Notes: a model not told the origin generated them from the sequence alone. Counted from the stretch's first letter, positions 12,330 through 24,187 are shown. The stretch: 64,000 bases of DNA from Cryptomeria japonica (GCF_030272615.1 NC_081415.1:265639925-265703924); one strand, 5' to 3'. A program made the numbers and translations.

Positions 12330-14352
12330 TCAGATGCCACTCTGACTAGATGCTATACCACCATCACCACCTGCTCCCCCAATGGTCCCTGCACCATCTG
12401 ATCTATCTCTCCGTGGAGGCCCCATCAATCCCCCACTAGCTCCTGCACCCCCTAATTTGTCTCTCTGTAGAGGACCCATCACTCCCCCACTGCTCTGCAT
12501 TCTCTGTGATCACTCTGACCTGGTCTGTCGCATCTGTGTATAGCTCAGTGCTTGCTAACTAGCTAGCACCACCTGCTCATATAGTCCCTGCCAATACTCT
12601 ATCTTGGCATGTGCACACCCAAACTGTCTCATCACCTCCCCAGTAGGACCCTATGCTCCTACTCCAGCCCAGACTCTCTCCTATAGCTTCGCTAACCTCT
12701 CCACTACACTGTCCCTCTCTTGCAGCACTACAGTTAGCTCTGACTCCCATGCAAATAGTTGCACATCCCTAGCTGCCACCTCCGCCTCCAAATCCTCCAC
12801 CCGTGCCTCAGATGCCTCAAGTCGAGACTGCAAATGTACTATCAATCACTCTTGCATATCTCCACCTGATCCCTCTCCTATCTCCATAGTTCCCTCACCG
12901 GTATGCCCCTCTTCGGTGGCTCCCTCCCCTCTTTCCATTAGTATCTCCCTCTCCATCCCTCTCCCGCCCAATCTCACTCCTCCCTGCATCAATGGTCCTT
13001 GCGATATCTGCAGTGGCAATCCACCTCTCCCTCTCTGCTGAATCTGACTCCCCAATCCACCACCTCCTCCACCACCTACTCCACCACCACCTCCTCCACC
13101 ACCTCCTCCTCCGTCTCCACCATCTCCTCTCCCTCCTCCACCTGCTATCGGTCCTTGACCTCCTGCCCTCCTCCATCTCCGTCCCCTCTCAACCTCAAAA
13201 TCAGGCACCGACTCTGCTGAATCAGATATCCGTAGAATCGGATGAGCCACCAGGTATTGCGTGTACTCATCTGCTACCCCTGCATCCACGACCCTTGGTT
13301 GTATATCTTAAGGTCTTGCCTACAACATCTGAAACTCCACCAGTGCCTGATCATACGGCAGCATTGGCCCCCATGCATATCTCTCTTGTATCACCCGCGC
13401 ATACTCCCCTGATCCACTAGATAACCCCTGTCGCCGCCTAAACTATCTCAGGACTCTCCCAGGCACCTGTCTCTCTATATGGTATGAGGTCCTCTCAATG
13501 AGGAATCGGGTCATGAACACATAAGGAAATGCCTCTGCATCATCATCCCAGGGCTCACACTCCAGGTAAGGTCTCCATATAACTACATCCAAATCATCTA
13601 ATGTCCACCACCACCACTCTAACTTCCCCAGGTGGGGCTAACTCATCATACAACTATACATAAACATATATGGCTGATCCACTATGTGGAACCTAAGACT
13701 CACTGGTCGAGTCATTGGTAGGTGCTCCCATGCCTAGATATGTAGCAGTGTCACTCCCACTTCTAAGGAGCCCCTCCCACGATATACCATCTCATATAGC
13801 TCCTGATAAAGGTGCGCCAGCACGCATAGTCCCCAAGTGAATCGGGTCCCCTCTGTGATCATCTGCTCTATCACCTGTCCCCATCCAATGGCTAGACCAT
13901 GAGCGCCTATCAGGACACAATAGTCCTCCCACAATGCCAGATACGACTACTGGTAAAGGCTCATATAAAGTCACAATCTCATCCTAAGCAATGGAGCCAT
14001 CATCAATAAAAACATCCTCATTGAAGAGCCTCTGTACTATTAGAGTCCCTCAGGATCTGTCATATGTCACCAGCTCGCCCCAAATCGAAATACGCAAGAT
14101 GTGCCACACATCCTCCAGGGTCACTATCATCTTCCCCTGTGCAAGGTGAAAGGTGCACGTCTCACTATGCCACCGCTCTGCTAATGTCATAATCAATCTA
14201 TGATTCATCCGAATCACGGGCATGTGCATCACATCATACAAACCTATAGCTGCAATGCAATCGATCTTGACCTCTGTCAGCCGATCCCGCAACCCCTGTG
14301 TCATCGGATGTCTCTAGCGTAACTGCACTACGTGTAGATCCTCCTACACATG
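12330..14352 (-). pseudogene. Antisense plant-mobile-domain ORF carried by Gypsy element 1
   Basis: Read on the minus strand, opposite to the element, from near 14,350 to a TGA at 12,330-12,332. The stretch ending GLYDVMHMPVIRMNHR, then LAERWHSETCTFHL, GKMIVTLEDVWHILRI, matches the plant mobile domain (PMD, also called aminotransferase-like), whose hallmark is an ERWxxETxTFHLPxGExTVTLEDV-like block. A Gly/Arg-rich segment (13,050-13,200) and a short tail ending near GPPRRDRSD follow. Several stops and frame changes break it. The frame in Gypsy 2 (55,591-57,726) is its relative, with the same domain order. PMD proteins of plants act in silencing and genome stability; antisense extra ORFs of this kind are known in Tat elements. 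The start is uncertain. Confidence 0.72.
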
Positions 14353-14583
14353 GACATCAATCACTCCTCATCAGTTGTTTTGTTTTCAAACTTTCTTAGG
14401 TTTAAACCTAAGACTATCAACAGATAAGCAATCATGGCACACCTAGACTTCAACAGGCATTTTCTTCTAATGACCTAAGTCTCATCAGGCTGCTATGGTT
14501 CAAAACAACTCCCACTTCACCTACCTATCCATCCATCTTTGGCATCGGGGATTTTCACACAAACTGAGGCATTTCTTATTTTG

Positions 14584-14900
14584 CAAACAAAAGCGCTATT
14601 TTGCACACAAAAGTGCTACTTATCTACCATAGTGCTAAATCCCTAACAACAACGCTTAAATAGCTATCCAAAAGTGCTAAAAATACAAAAGCACTACAAC
14701 AACACGACAATAGCGCTAATTAAACACAAAAGCGCTCAATTAAGCACTCAATAGCGCTCATACATCAAAAGTGCCTAAACTAGCCTACACTAGCGCTAAA
14801 AATTGCAAAAGCACTCAAACAACACCTCAATAGTGCCATTGCGGCACAATAGTGCTAGTTAATTGAACAATAGCGCCAAAACGTAGTTTCAGTGCTATTG
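14584..14900. repeat. Degenerate AGCGCT-motif array, Gypsy element 1
   Basis: About 16 irregular units of roughly 15-25 bp, each with a core close to AAAAGCGCTA or TAGCGCTA. Variants AGTGCT and AGCACT are what CpG deamination on either strand would give. The array lies between the start of the antisense mobile-domain frame and the polypurine tract. Gypsy 2 has a related array in the same place (54,860-55,140), and the leader of element 1 has two AGCGCT sites near 60-110. Confidence 0.7.
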
Positions 14901-15449
14901 TTTCGACTCAACTTGGACTCAGCCAAAAGCGTATCAAAAATGCATAAAAATTAAAATTTCAAATTTGCGTACCACTGGTCTGTAGTCGTCTGGCCGCTGG
15001 AACCGATGGACTCGCTCAAAACGGTGCTATGCAACTAGTATTGGCATCCTGATTACTGCTTGCTCCTCTCAAAAGTCAATCTTAGAGCTCTGGTTTCACA
15101 CTGGTCGCAGTAACAAATGATCTTGTTTTCACCCCTTTATCCATATTTAAACCCTTCGCAGTCACCATAACTTTCCCTCGCTCACTGCCGTGGTCCCCGT
15201 AACCTTCTCGAGCCTCCCATTTCTCCATTTTACCCCCGATTTCTTCTATTTTTCATCCGCGTTGCTAACTTCTTCTCTTCTACCACCCTGCCAATTTTCA
15301 TTCTTTTTCGAGAGATCGCCCGATTTTTCAAAAAAAATTGGCCCATCTCTCGAGGGGGCATACCACCCATTAAATTTACATTTTATGGGGCATATTTCTT
15401 CACGCCTATTTTTGTTTCTTTGAAACGACGCGATAAACCGCACCGTCTC

Positions 15450-15462
15450 AAAGAGGGGCAAA
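15450..15462 (+). other. Polypurine tract of Gypsy element 1
   Basis: AAAGAGGGGCAAA directly before the TG that opens the 3' LTR. Gypsy 2 has the same tract in reverse complement at about 54,356-54,370. It would prime plus-strand DNA synthesis. Confidence 0.85.
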
Positions 15463-16801
15463 TGTAGTCACATAAATCTGTCAAATTTAATTAAATGAAT
15501 ATTTCTTATTTATTTGATTAAAAATCCACAAGCCATCAATTAATTAAATTAATATTTAATTAATTCATCTTCAAACATTCTCCTATTAATTAAATAAATT
15601 AATCAATTTATTTTAATTAATTCATTAAACCAAATTCATAATCAATTAAATAAATAAAATCTATTTATTTAATTAAATCCCCCTATTCTTCTTTTAAATA
15701 AATTAAATTAAACATTTATTTAAATCATTATCCCCCCCCCCACTTGCATTTTCCTACAAATGCAACTTGCACACATTTATTGAAATAAATGAATTTTATT
15801 TTAATTAAAATCCTATTTTCCCTCACCCACCAAATCCACTTGCATTTATAAATCCCCTTCTAGATTCTTCTAAACCCTTCCTAATTAGCCTAATCTATTC
15901 CCTAATTATTGTCACATTCCTAAACAACTTGGAGTCACTTCTCAAAGACTTCGAAAGTCTTTGAAAAACATTTAATGCTTTGTGTATTCAACAATTTAAC
16001 CTCCAAAGTCTTCCAAAACCACTAATAGCTCTTACATGACCATTAATGGCTCTTACATAACCATTTATGGTTATTTCAACTTGCACTCATGTGTCTCCTC
16101 AAACATTTATTGCTTTGACCATATTTATCCCTCTTGCCTTTGCACAAGAGTTTATCCATTGGATAAAAGCTTTATTCTTTGAATAAATAATTTATTCACT
16201 CAACCTAACCTTGACCTTAACTTCCAAAGTCATGTCAAGCATTTAATGCTTATTCCCTCTCCTCTCAACCTATCTCACATTGACACTTGTCATCCTTGGA
16301 TTGGGTTGAAAGCCCTCACATGGATTGAATATCATTCAATCCCGACCCTTGTTGAGATTACTCAATCTCAACCATCCATTGCTCCATTTTTCCTATAAAT
16401 AGAGCCCATTTCTTCATAATCCAGATCCTGAAAACTTGTATGCATTTAAGCTATAGGCATTTTGAGAGAGCATTTTAGCATAATCGACTCATATATTGTC
16501 ATTTTGGTTAAAATAAATCATTTTAGTATCAATAGCTTAATATTAGCTTCTTTATTTACATTTAGAGCAATATTTCAATCTCAAACCTCCATAAGCATCC
16601 ATAGTCCAAAAAGCTGCTGAGAGCTACACTATTTTGGAACTTGGAGAGGAGAGGAACAAGGGAGAAGAAACCAAGAGCATGTTAGGAGGCATTTGGAGAT
16701 GCCTCATCATATTTACCTTTTTAGTTAGATGTTTCATCATGCTTTTGATATCTCTTTTGATATGCTTGTGTAGGAAAGTATTTTGTTTGTGATTTCTGAC
16801 A
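15463..16801 (+). repeat. 3' LTR of Gypsy element 1
   Basis: Starts TGTAGTCACA right after the polypurine tract. U3 is very AT-rich (AATTAATTAAAT words). A TATA box (TATAAATA) lies at 16,394-16,401. The end at TGATTTCTGACA (16,801) is a guess from the TATA-to-end distance in the related LTRs (about 410-540 bp); the real end could be up to about 130 bp further. Confidence 0.6.
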
Positions 16802-17044
16802 CTAACGGTTTCCTTTCTTTTCTTGTTTTATGTCTTGATATCATTGACTAACCTTCCCTTTTTGTAGAGCATCAGTTATATATTAATTATTAATTATTAA
16901 TTAATGTATATTTTTAAATATATGTTAATTGTGATAATTTTATATTAATATATATTAATAAGTATATATTAATTGTTGATTTCTGATTGGTGTATACTTT
17001 CAAATGCATAATAATTATTGTTTAGTCATCAATTAATTAATTTG

Positions 17045-17046
<2 letters not shown>

Positions 17047-17078
<32 letters not shown>
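17047..17078. repeat. (TA)16 microsatellite
   Basis: Sixteen uninterrupted TA units. Confidence 0.95.
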
Positions 17079-17080
<2 letters not shown>

Positions 17081-18205
17081 TCATGTATTTGTTTTAATAT
17101 AAGCAAGGGAAATTATAATTCAATGGGAAAAGTTTATCTATTACTTTCATTCCTTTATATGTATATTTCCTTTTTTTTTTGGAAAGTATATGCTGGTTTT
17201 GGGAGATATGAGAGTGGCTTATTTAATTCGAAAAAGAATAAGAATGATGATTTATTTTGAAAATGAATATCATATGTTAGTTGATTAATTTGAATATTTG
17301 ATTTTATATCATTGGGTGTTTTGCGTAAAGAATATTTATGTTAATGTGAATTTAGTTTAAAACTCGTGACGTAGTAATTATGTTATGTTATGATGCATAT
17401 GAACTTAGTGAGTTAGAAAACCAAGAACGACATGTACCTAGATGAGGTAAATAACTGCAATCAAATTTAGAACATTTAGAAGACTTGATCGACATTTAAT
17501 GTTTAAATCAATTTGGAAAAAATTGTATCTTTTGGTTATTGCCTATGGCAAGTTTAAATTATGTATTCATTTTTGTTTAATGAATGGCAAGGCCTTGATA
17601 TGCTTGTTTGGACCTTGTTGTCTGGTTGGTTTGTGGTTGGTCATAGTGGGTCAAATCCCTAGTTAGGGTACCATCAGACAAGAGACCTATTTAATTGCTT
17701 TTAATATGCTCAGTTGGACCCGTTTCTATGTAGGGATCATTTAGGATTTATCATCCGAAGTGGTCGTTTGTATATTGGTTGTGTTCACCTAAAAGACAGG
17801 AATGTAAATGACAAGAAACTATGTAAGTATAACTTAATTAATTGCCAGAGGGGTCTTGTAGTTGAGCAGGCCCGGAGATGTAGCCCTCTATGGGTGAACT
17901 CCGAGATCATTTCTGTGTTATGTGATGTTTTTGTCTCTCATGTTTCATGGATAGTGCTAGCATGTATGGATGATAGTTTGATAGAATGTATAAGCGGATT
18001 GGATGAGATTTATCATAATGCATGTATGTAGTCGTCTTTTAATGCAATAAATGGATCATGAAGGAATGTATTCTATTAATGTTAATGAAAATAAGTAAGC
18101 ATGGAAAGAACTCACTAAGATATGATGGAATTAAAGCATGAAATGAAAGTAGATGCATGGTATAGGGTTAAGGAGAAGTTTGAACGTAATGAATGGATAA
18201 CAATT

Positions 18206-18690
18206 ATTGGGTGAACTCGTCATAATTCCTAAATTGTAATTCTAATGAATAAACTTCATCATATTAGCTTCATTCTAACTATAATGGATGAACTCATTTA
18301 GGTATTTACATTTTAACCTTAATAAATGAGCTTCATCTTCTTAGAAATATTTTAATTACAATGTAGGAACTCATTTAGTTATTTATGTTTTATTCTAAAT
18401 AAATGAACTTCATCTTCTTAGCAATACTTTAACTATAATGGGTGAACTCATTTATTATTTACATTTCAATCTAAATGAACGATCTTCACCTCATTAACTA
18501 TATTTTAACTATAATGGATGAACCCATTTGGTTATGCACATCTTAACCTTTATAAATGAACTTCGATATATTAGCGATAATGTATCTAAAATGGATGAAC
18601 TTACAAGTTATCTATGTTTTAACTTCATTGGGTAAATTTACTCATGTTAACCTCATCTTCATCCCAAATGGATGAATGTTTCCTATCATT
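18206..18690. repeat. Tandem array with a 77-bp period
   Basis: A core close to AATGGATGAACTCATTT recurs at 18,206, 18,283, 18,360, 18,437, 18,513, 18,590 and 18,667, a spacing of 76-77 bp. Each unit also holds a half-related word (AAATGAACTTCATCTTCTT), so the unit may itself be an old doubling of a 38-bp piece. Copies differ by many substitutions. Confidence 0.85.
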
Positions 18691-18978
18691 TATTATTTTA
18701 ATTCACCAAAAAAAAATTATATCCATGTCTTAAGTAATAATATGTAATTAAGAGAACCTTCTTAATTGGATCAAATGTCGCAAGTTGAGTTAGGTGTTAA
18801 GTTACATAATCACGTTCGGAAACTCCTTAGGTTCTTTTAGTCTTCCGCTGTGTTATCTAAGCATTAGATAACTCCAATGTATCTTAATGTTGTGTCTTAT
18901 TATTAAAAAAAAAAATATTTACACTCCATTTGAGTGTTTTAGCTTTAACCCTTCGAGGTTTCCTAGCGAGGCATTACA

Positions 18979-20446
18979 AAGGAGTGCATAAAAGTAAAAG
19001 AGGTGATGCACCAAAGCTGAAATTGGTTTTCCCCTACCTATAATTGCACAAAACATCAAATAAAAATATCCAAAACATACACAAATCTCTATCTATAATA
19101 TGTCTCCAAGAGAGGCAAAGAAGTTAGAACTTGATGTGAAGCTGAGAGGGATTGAAAAATATCCACAAACAACATGCATAAGAACACTTAACATAGTCTG
19201 CAATCTGGAAACAAAGAAAGAGAGACCATAAGTAGAAGGTGATATTACTCATACAACATACATAGAAGCATAGATAAGGTAAAACAAATAAATTTTACCG
19301 ACATGAAGGCAAGGAAAAATTATAGTTACAGAAAGAGATTTCTATAAGAGAAAAGGGAGAAGAACCTTGAAGATATGTTACAATTTTACCTTTATAGTGT
19401 AGGCATAAATTTGATTGGGCATTTAGTTTAGAAACCCTAACCAACTAGAGTTAGGTTACAATAGGAAAGAAGATACATGAATCATATTGAAGATATAATT
19501 GCTTGCATGTTGGAGCAAGTCCACTCATGTAGAGAAAGCCAAAAAGAAGGCCTTGATGTAGTCGATGAAGGCAAGAGACACCAAAAACTAGGTGGCTCTA
19601 TTAAAGAGATGGTGTTTGAATGTTCTTTTTTAGGACATGAAATATTATGTGTGTAATAAATGGACATGGGAAGCTTTGAGAAGCATTTGCAGATCTTGAA
19701 CGAAGTAATTAAAGTTGTCCTACATCAGCTAGAAGTAGCTTAAGTGAAATTAGATCAGATTCAAGCTGCCAACAAGGTCAAGAAATAAATGTTGACCTGC
19801 TAGCCAACAACAACCCCTGGACTAGCCATTTGAATTTGAACACTTTGCCCCAAGTTTGAATTCAAGTTGTTAGATTTATAATCATGTGCAAATGAGTGTT
19901 TGAGATGCACCATGAAATTATTCATAATGGGCAATTAAAAAATCACCATTGATCTGCATCTGTATTGTTAGACAGGTAGTGAAGATTGAATGAGGGGCCC
20001 ACCTTATTTCTTTGTCTTCCTCTAAAGCTTCACAAGTGAACATTTTATCTTTACTTTCTACTTGTGATATCACATTTCACTTTGCATGCCCATCTAGTCA
20101 TCCACGTTAGCACTTGAAGTTTATCGAGCCAATGAAATGGTCCCACATCAGTTTTCCATCAGCTTCGGCAATCATTGGCCCCACCTTTTTGCTTCGTGCC
20201 ACCTTTTCATCTTTGTAGGTCTCTTTTCCTTTGTTTGTTTCTACTTATGGACTTGTGGAGGATACACTACTTTGCATGCTTTATTTTTCATCACTTCGCA
20301 GCTCCATCGGTTCCCATTTGAACCTTATTTTTTATCTACAGATCTGTGGAATAGCATTTTCACTAATCACTTACACTTCGTAGCTTCACAAGTGACAAAA
20401 CCAATTGGAATTTTCACTTGTGGATTTGCAAACCTACTCACTTAAG
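18979..20446 (-). repeat. R repeat, copy 1
   Basis: This stretch matches 45,945-47,421 (copy 2) along its length and 51,022-53,199 (copy 3) over its right two thirds, all in the same orientation. On the minus strand a TATA-like CTATAAAG lies at 19,390-19,397, about 1 kb from the right end and 410 bp from the left, the layout of U3 and R-U5 of an LTR. The ends, however, lack TG...CA, and I see no primer site or polypurine tract next to them. It may be an LTR of an unusual family or a repeated gene-flank. No ORF of substance. Confidence 0.65.
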
Positions 20447-21559
20447 ATTCAAATTTGCACATGCTCAAACAGTTTTAACTTGTCGGAGGCTAGTGGGGTC
20501 ATTTGCTAGGCTTTATTGAAGAGACATATTGGTATTGGGGGGACATTTTTTTTAGTCTCTTTGATGCGTGATAGAACAATATGCTAGGACTTGTCAATAA
20601 TAAGGAGCTAGGAGCTGATTCTAAGAATGACTAAGTGGCTCTCCAACTGATCAACTTAAGTGATGCAATCAATTGAGCAAGTCAATGAGAAACTAGAACC
20701 ATGGCAGAAGACTAAGGCATGTAGATTAGAGGTTAGGGTTTAAGGCCTTAGGTAAATTGTAGAAGGGTTAAGCCATTGAGGATATCTTAGATCGGTAGTA
20801 ATTGATGGATCTAATGGTGATATCAAATGTCAATATTTTTGATGACATAGAGGGGATGCAAGCTTGTCTTGTATATAGCTAGATGCTTGAAAATCAATTG
20901 GGTGTAGAATCATGACTGCAACAACTAATAGAAAATTTCTCCTCTGTAACTTTCAAAAGATCAAAACTTCACTATTCTAGGAGGAACAACTTGTGCTAGT
21001 GCACTTCTTGGAAAGAAAAGAACACCTAATCTAATTATGTACATCAATTTTCATAGAGGGAATTAAACAAAGCTATTGATTGGTTTATCAAAATAGATTC
21101 CTTTCCTGACTAGCTTTTGATGCTTCTCATGCTTGTGGTCAATAATCTAGGAAAAGAAAAATGATACTCCAAAAACTTGAGAACAAAGAAGATAACCCAT
21201 GTTTGAATGTTGTCCTCTTGAGATGGATGGGTGAACAAAAATTTCTATCCTTGATGCTCAAATTCATGCTCAAAGATACACATGACTACGAGTGACTTGT
21301 ACGTTTGAGTTAGATGCCTAATTGGGAATTCTCTTGAAGGAATAAGATTCAAGCCTTCATGAATGGTCTCATTTTTGTGGACTACTTATTTTATGCTCTA
21401 TTGATTGGAAATGTCCATCCTTTGTTGCTAATCTGACGAAAAAAATCACTTTTGAGATATGCTTTTGTTGTTCATGATCTATTTCCTTTTTTTGAAATAC
21501 GATATCCTTCCACTCCTCCCCATGGCATTCATGAGTTAACCCTTTGGAAGGTTTCAACT
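20447..21559 (-). other. Old minus-strand retroelement-like remnant, left part
   Basis: A short minus-strand open stretch (21,369-21,557) ends at the insertion site of Copia A and seems to continue on the other side of that element, at 29,209 and above. The rest has only broken frames. No family recognised. Confidence 0.35.
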
Positions 21560-23059
21560 GTTGGCATTATAATAGACAAAGAGAGATTGTTGGCATTTCA
21601 ATAAGGATATTGAGAAGGTTGTTGATGATTATGGACATAACTGATTAAGGATGTTTATTGTCTTAGTATTATTATTTTGTCATTGATGTCAAGAAATTGA
21701 TTTTCTAATTCAGTATGATGTTGTCATATCTTAAGAAGTATGATTTGATGAGTATAAAGATGTCAGTAAAAGACACAGATAGAATGTGATGAATAAGGGG
21801 AGAAATAAGTTATTCAATGGGCAACTATTACCGAGTTAGACAATGATGAGATCATGATGTTTAGATTTTTTTGATATCCTACATATGTTGTTGATTGTAA
21901 GGTTAATACTATACTATGTTACCGAGCAAAGAATCTAGTCGGTAAACCCTAAGGTTATCGCTATCGGTTAATGAAGGCGGAATGTCTACCGAGTGAAGTT
22001 TAGTATTTACCAAGTTGCAACCGAGTAATAACAGAATGCATTGAATGAACAAAAGCATTATTTAATGAAGGAATATGATGAGCTGGCTATGATTAAATGA
22101 TTGGTATGCCGGAATGAAGTTTGTTAACGAATCTATGGCAAAGGAAAATCGGTAGGAAGATCTACAACGCAGATTGAACCGCAATAACCTAGCACAAGTT
22201 CCAATAAATGTATGCAAGTTCCAAGGTGGGGTAAAATGTTTTTTAGATCGAAGGATACATTGAACCTAGTCAAAGTTTGAAGATCTGATGGCTATGATTG
22301 ATCATGGGAAATGTGATCAAGGAGATTAAGCGGTTGGCAAATTGTTTAGAAATAAGGAATTGTTGATAAACAATGTATGCTGGCAAGTGTATGCGCAGGG
22401 ATGCTACATAGTGATTACCGAGCACAGAAGCTTGAAAACTGTTTGAATAATAGAGTATAGAGCCTAGTAGATGGACAAGATAAAGTTCTATGTCTAGATT
22501 GTATTGAGCAAATAAGAATCTACTTTAGCATTTTAGATGTGAAGTTGCAAATAGATTTTTATTACTGTTATTTTGTGAAGTGACAGAAAATCTCTTAACC
22601 GAGTGGACTTAACAGTCTTATTTGTAAAACCCTCTAACAAGGTGACATTTTGATTGAGTGTTTGAAATCCTTTAACAAGGTCACTTCTAACAAGGTGAAG
22701 ATCCTAACAGATCTGAGGGAAATCCCTTAACTGGGTCACATCTAGCAATGTGTTTGTAATCTTTAATAGGATTTTCTTTTAACCGAGCATACTCTAGAAG
22801 AGTATATTTATTAGTGGGTCCGAAATCCCACAGTGGTTTTTCCCTATTTGGGTTTCCATGTTAAATCTAGTGTTATGAGTGTTATGATGTTTATATGCTT
22901 TTGAGTTTGCATGTTTAGCAGTTTTGATTATATACTGAAGTATATGTTATCGAGGTTGAATCTATTGTTTTTATGGAAGATTAAGTTTGTATGATTCACC
23001 CCCCCCTCTCATCTTATTAGCTTGCCATCTGTACTTAACATTAAGTATCAAAACTATCA
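21560..23059 (+). repeat. 5' LTR of Copia A
   Basis: TGTTGGCATTATAATAG ... ACTATCA. It has a GTGGG/CCCAC hairpin followed by GGTTTTTCCC at 22,814-22,860 and a C8 run near 22,999. ACCGAG occurs repeatedly. Confidence 0.93.
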
Positions 23060-23061
23060 AT

Positions 23062-23073
23062 TGGTATCAGAGC
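23062..23073 (+). other. Primer-binding site of Copia A
   Basis: TGGTATCAGAGC, two bases after the 5' LTR, complementary to the 3' end of plant initiator methionine tRNA; the usual primer for Ty1/Copia elements. Confidence 0.93.
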
Positions 23074-23125
23074 TTTGGACTTCAAAAAAAAAAGGTTTGA
23101 AGGTACTTGAGTAAAAGATCCAAAG

Positions 23126-24085
23126 ATGTATAACAGCGATGCACTGAAGCTGAACAAGTCAAGTTTCTCTACATGGCAAAAAAGGATGAAGCTGCACCTA
23201 TCAGGAGTTGGAGAATATGTTGTATATTATCTGGAGAATGATTTCATCACACCGAGCACCTATCCATTGACAATGGAAGAGATAAAATCAAAGCAAGAAC
23301 ATATTCAAGCAATGATTGAAATAACATCTGCATTGACCGATTCAGAGTTTAATGATCTAGAAAGCTGCAATGATGCAAAGACAATGTGGAACAAGCTCAT
23401 ATCTGTGTATGGCAATGATGAACATGTTCAAAGAGCAAAAGTGGATAGTCTAAGAGGGAAACTTGAATCTATGAGGATGAATGAAGGTGAGAACATAACC
23501 CAGTACAGTACAAGACTAAAGGAGATTCTTAATCAAATCAAAGGAGCGGGTGGAACCATTGAAGAAAAGGATGTCACAAGTAAGTTGTTAAGAACCCTTC
23601 TACCAGCTTATGCAATCCGAGTCTCTGCAATCAATGAATTGAGGTTTGTATCCAATATGCCAGTTTCTTTAGATGCTACTATTGGTAAGCTACATGCATT
23701 TGAGTTAAGTAATTTTGATAACAGTGGGTCTTCGGTAAATAAAGTTGAATCTACATTTAGTTCTTTTCATCTTGATGAATCTAATGATTACAATGAAAGA
23801 AAACATAAGTACTTTGAAGGAGATCACAGTGGAGCAAGTGAAAGATTTCATAAGAACATGGAGGAAGTACACAAACTATATGAGGAAATCAGAAAGCAAG
23901 AAGAGTTTGAAGCACTATTAGCTAGAAGGTTACCGAGAGGCAAAGGTAAGTATAAAGGAAAACAACCTTTGAAATGTTTCAATTGTGATAAGATAGGACA
24001 TATGGCTTCTAACTGTCTTGAAAAAGATTCTACTGAAAGGAGAGATTACCGAGATGACAGACAGAAAGATAATCATTATAGATGA
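23126..24085 (+). pseudogene. gag: Gag of Copia A
   Basis: 319 codons with an N-terminal LNKSSFSTWQKRMKLHL segment and the UBN2-type Gag body (TMWNKLISVYGNDEHVQRAKV, then ...EKDVTSKLLRTLLPAYAIRV). A CCHC zinc knuckle (CFNCDKIGHMASNC) lies at 23,975-24,016. A TGA at 24,083-24,085 ends it early; the same frame continues into the protease, so the native product was a single polyprotein. It packages element RNA. The frame itself is otherwise uninterrupted, better kept than Gag in Copia B. Confidence 0.9.
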
Positions 24086-24187
24086 CACCGAGACTTCAAA
24101 AGAAGAGATAGAAAGACATGCTTAATAGCCGATGAGGAATCCAATGATGATAAATCAGATGAAACTGATACAGAGGAAGTAGTTTAT

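Larger units (their letters stand above)
1..16801 (+). mobile_element. Tat-type Ty3/Gypsy retrotransposon, element 1 (5' end outside window)
   Basis: The order gag, protease, G-patch linker, reverse transcriptase, RNase H, second RNase H, integrase on the plus strand, followed by more than 5 kb of 3' sequence with an antisense plant-mobile-domain frame, is the organisation known for the Tat/Ogre branch of plant Ty3/Gypsy elements. The polypurine tract and the 3' LTR start are clear at 15,450-15,463. The 5' LTR is not in the window, so the target duplication cannot be tested. The LTR end near 16,801 rests on a CA dinucleotide at a plausible distance from the TATA box and is approximate. Coding parts carry many stops and frame changes, so the copy is dead. 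Gypsy element 2 (53,200-62,027, minus strand) is a relative with the same parts. Confidence 0.85.
16802..18978. other. Unassigned DNA, possibly the tail of an old Gypsy LTR
   Basis: No protein recognised. It contains a (TA)16 run at 17,047-17,078 and a 77-bp tandem array at 18,206-18,690. The last bases, after a TCTTCCGCTGTG stretch near 18,842, read GAGGCATTACA up to 18,978 and then the R repeat begins. A TTACA-type end with that upstream motif is reminiscent of chromovirus (Tekay/Del-like) LTRs. I could not find the matching left end, so this is weak. An open frame at 17,714-18,031 resembles nothing I know. Confidence 0.3.

Noticed and set aside
12992-13420. His/Leu/Ser-rich plus-strand frames opposite the mobile-domain pseudogene
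   Set aside because: They are the reverse of a Gly/Arg-rich GGN-repeat coding stretch and arise from its low-complexity sequence.
17714-18031. 105-codon open frame in unassigned DNA
   Set aside because: No domain, no neighbour that would explain it, and it lies in LTR-like sequence; kept only as a note.
18206-18690. CRISPR-like array
   Set aside because: The repeats are degenerate, there are no unique spacers of constant size, and the setting is a plant nuclear genome.
16802-18978. Target duplication for Gypsy element 1
   Set aside because: The 5' LTR lies outside the window and the 3' LTR end is uncertain, so no pair can be tested.
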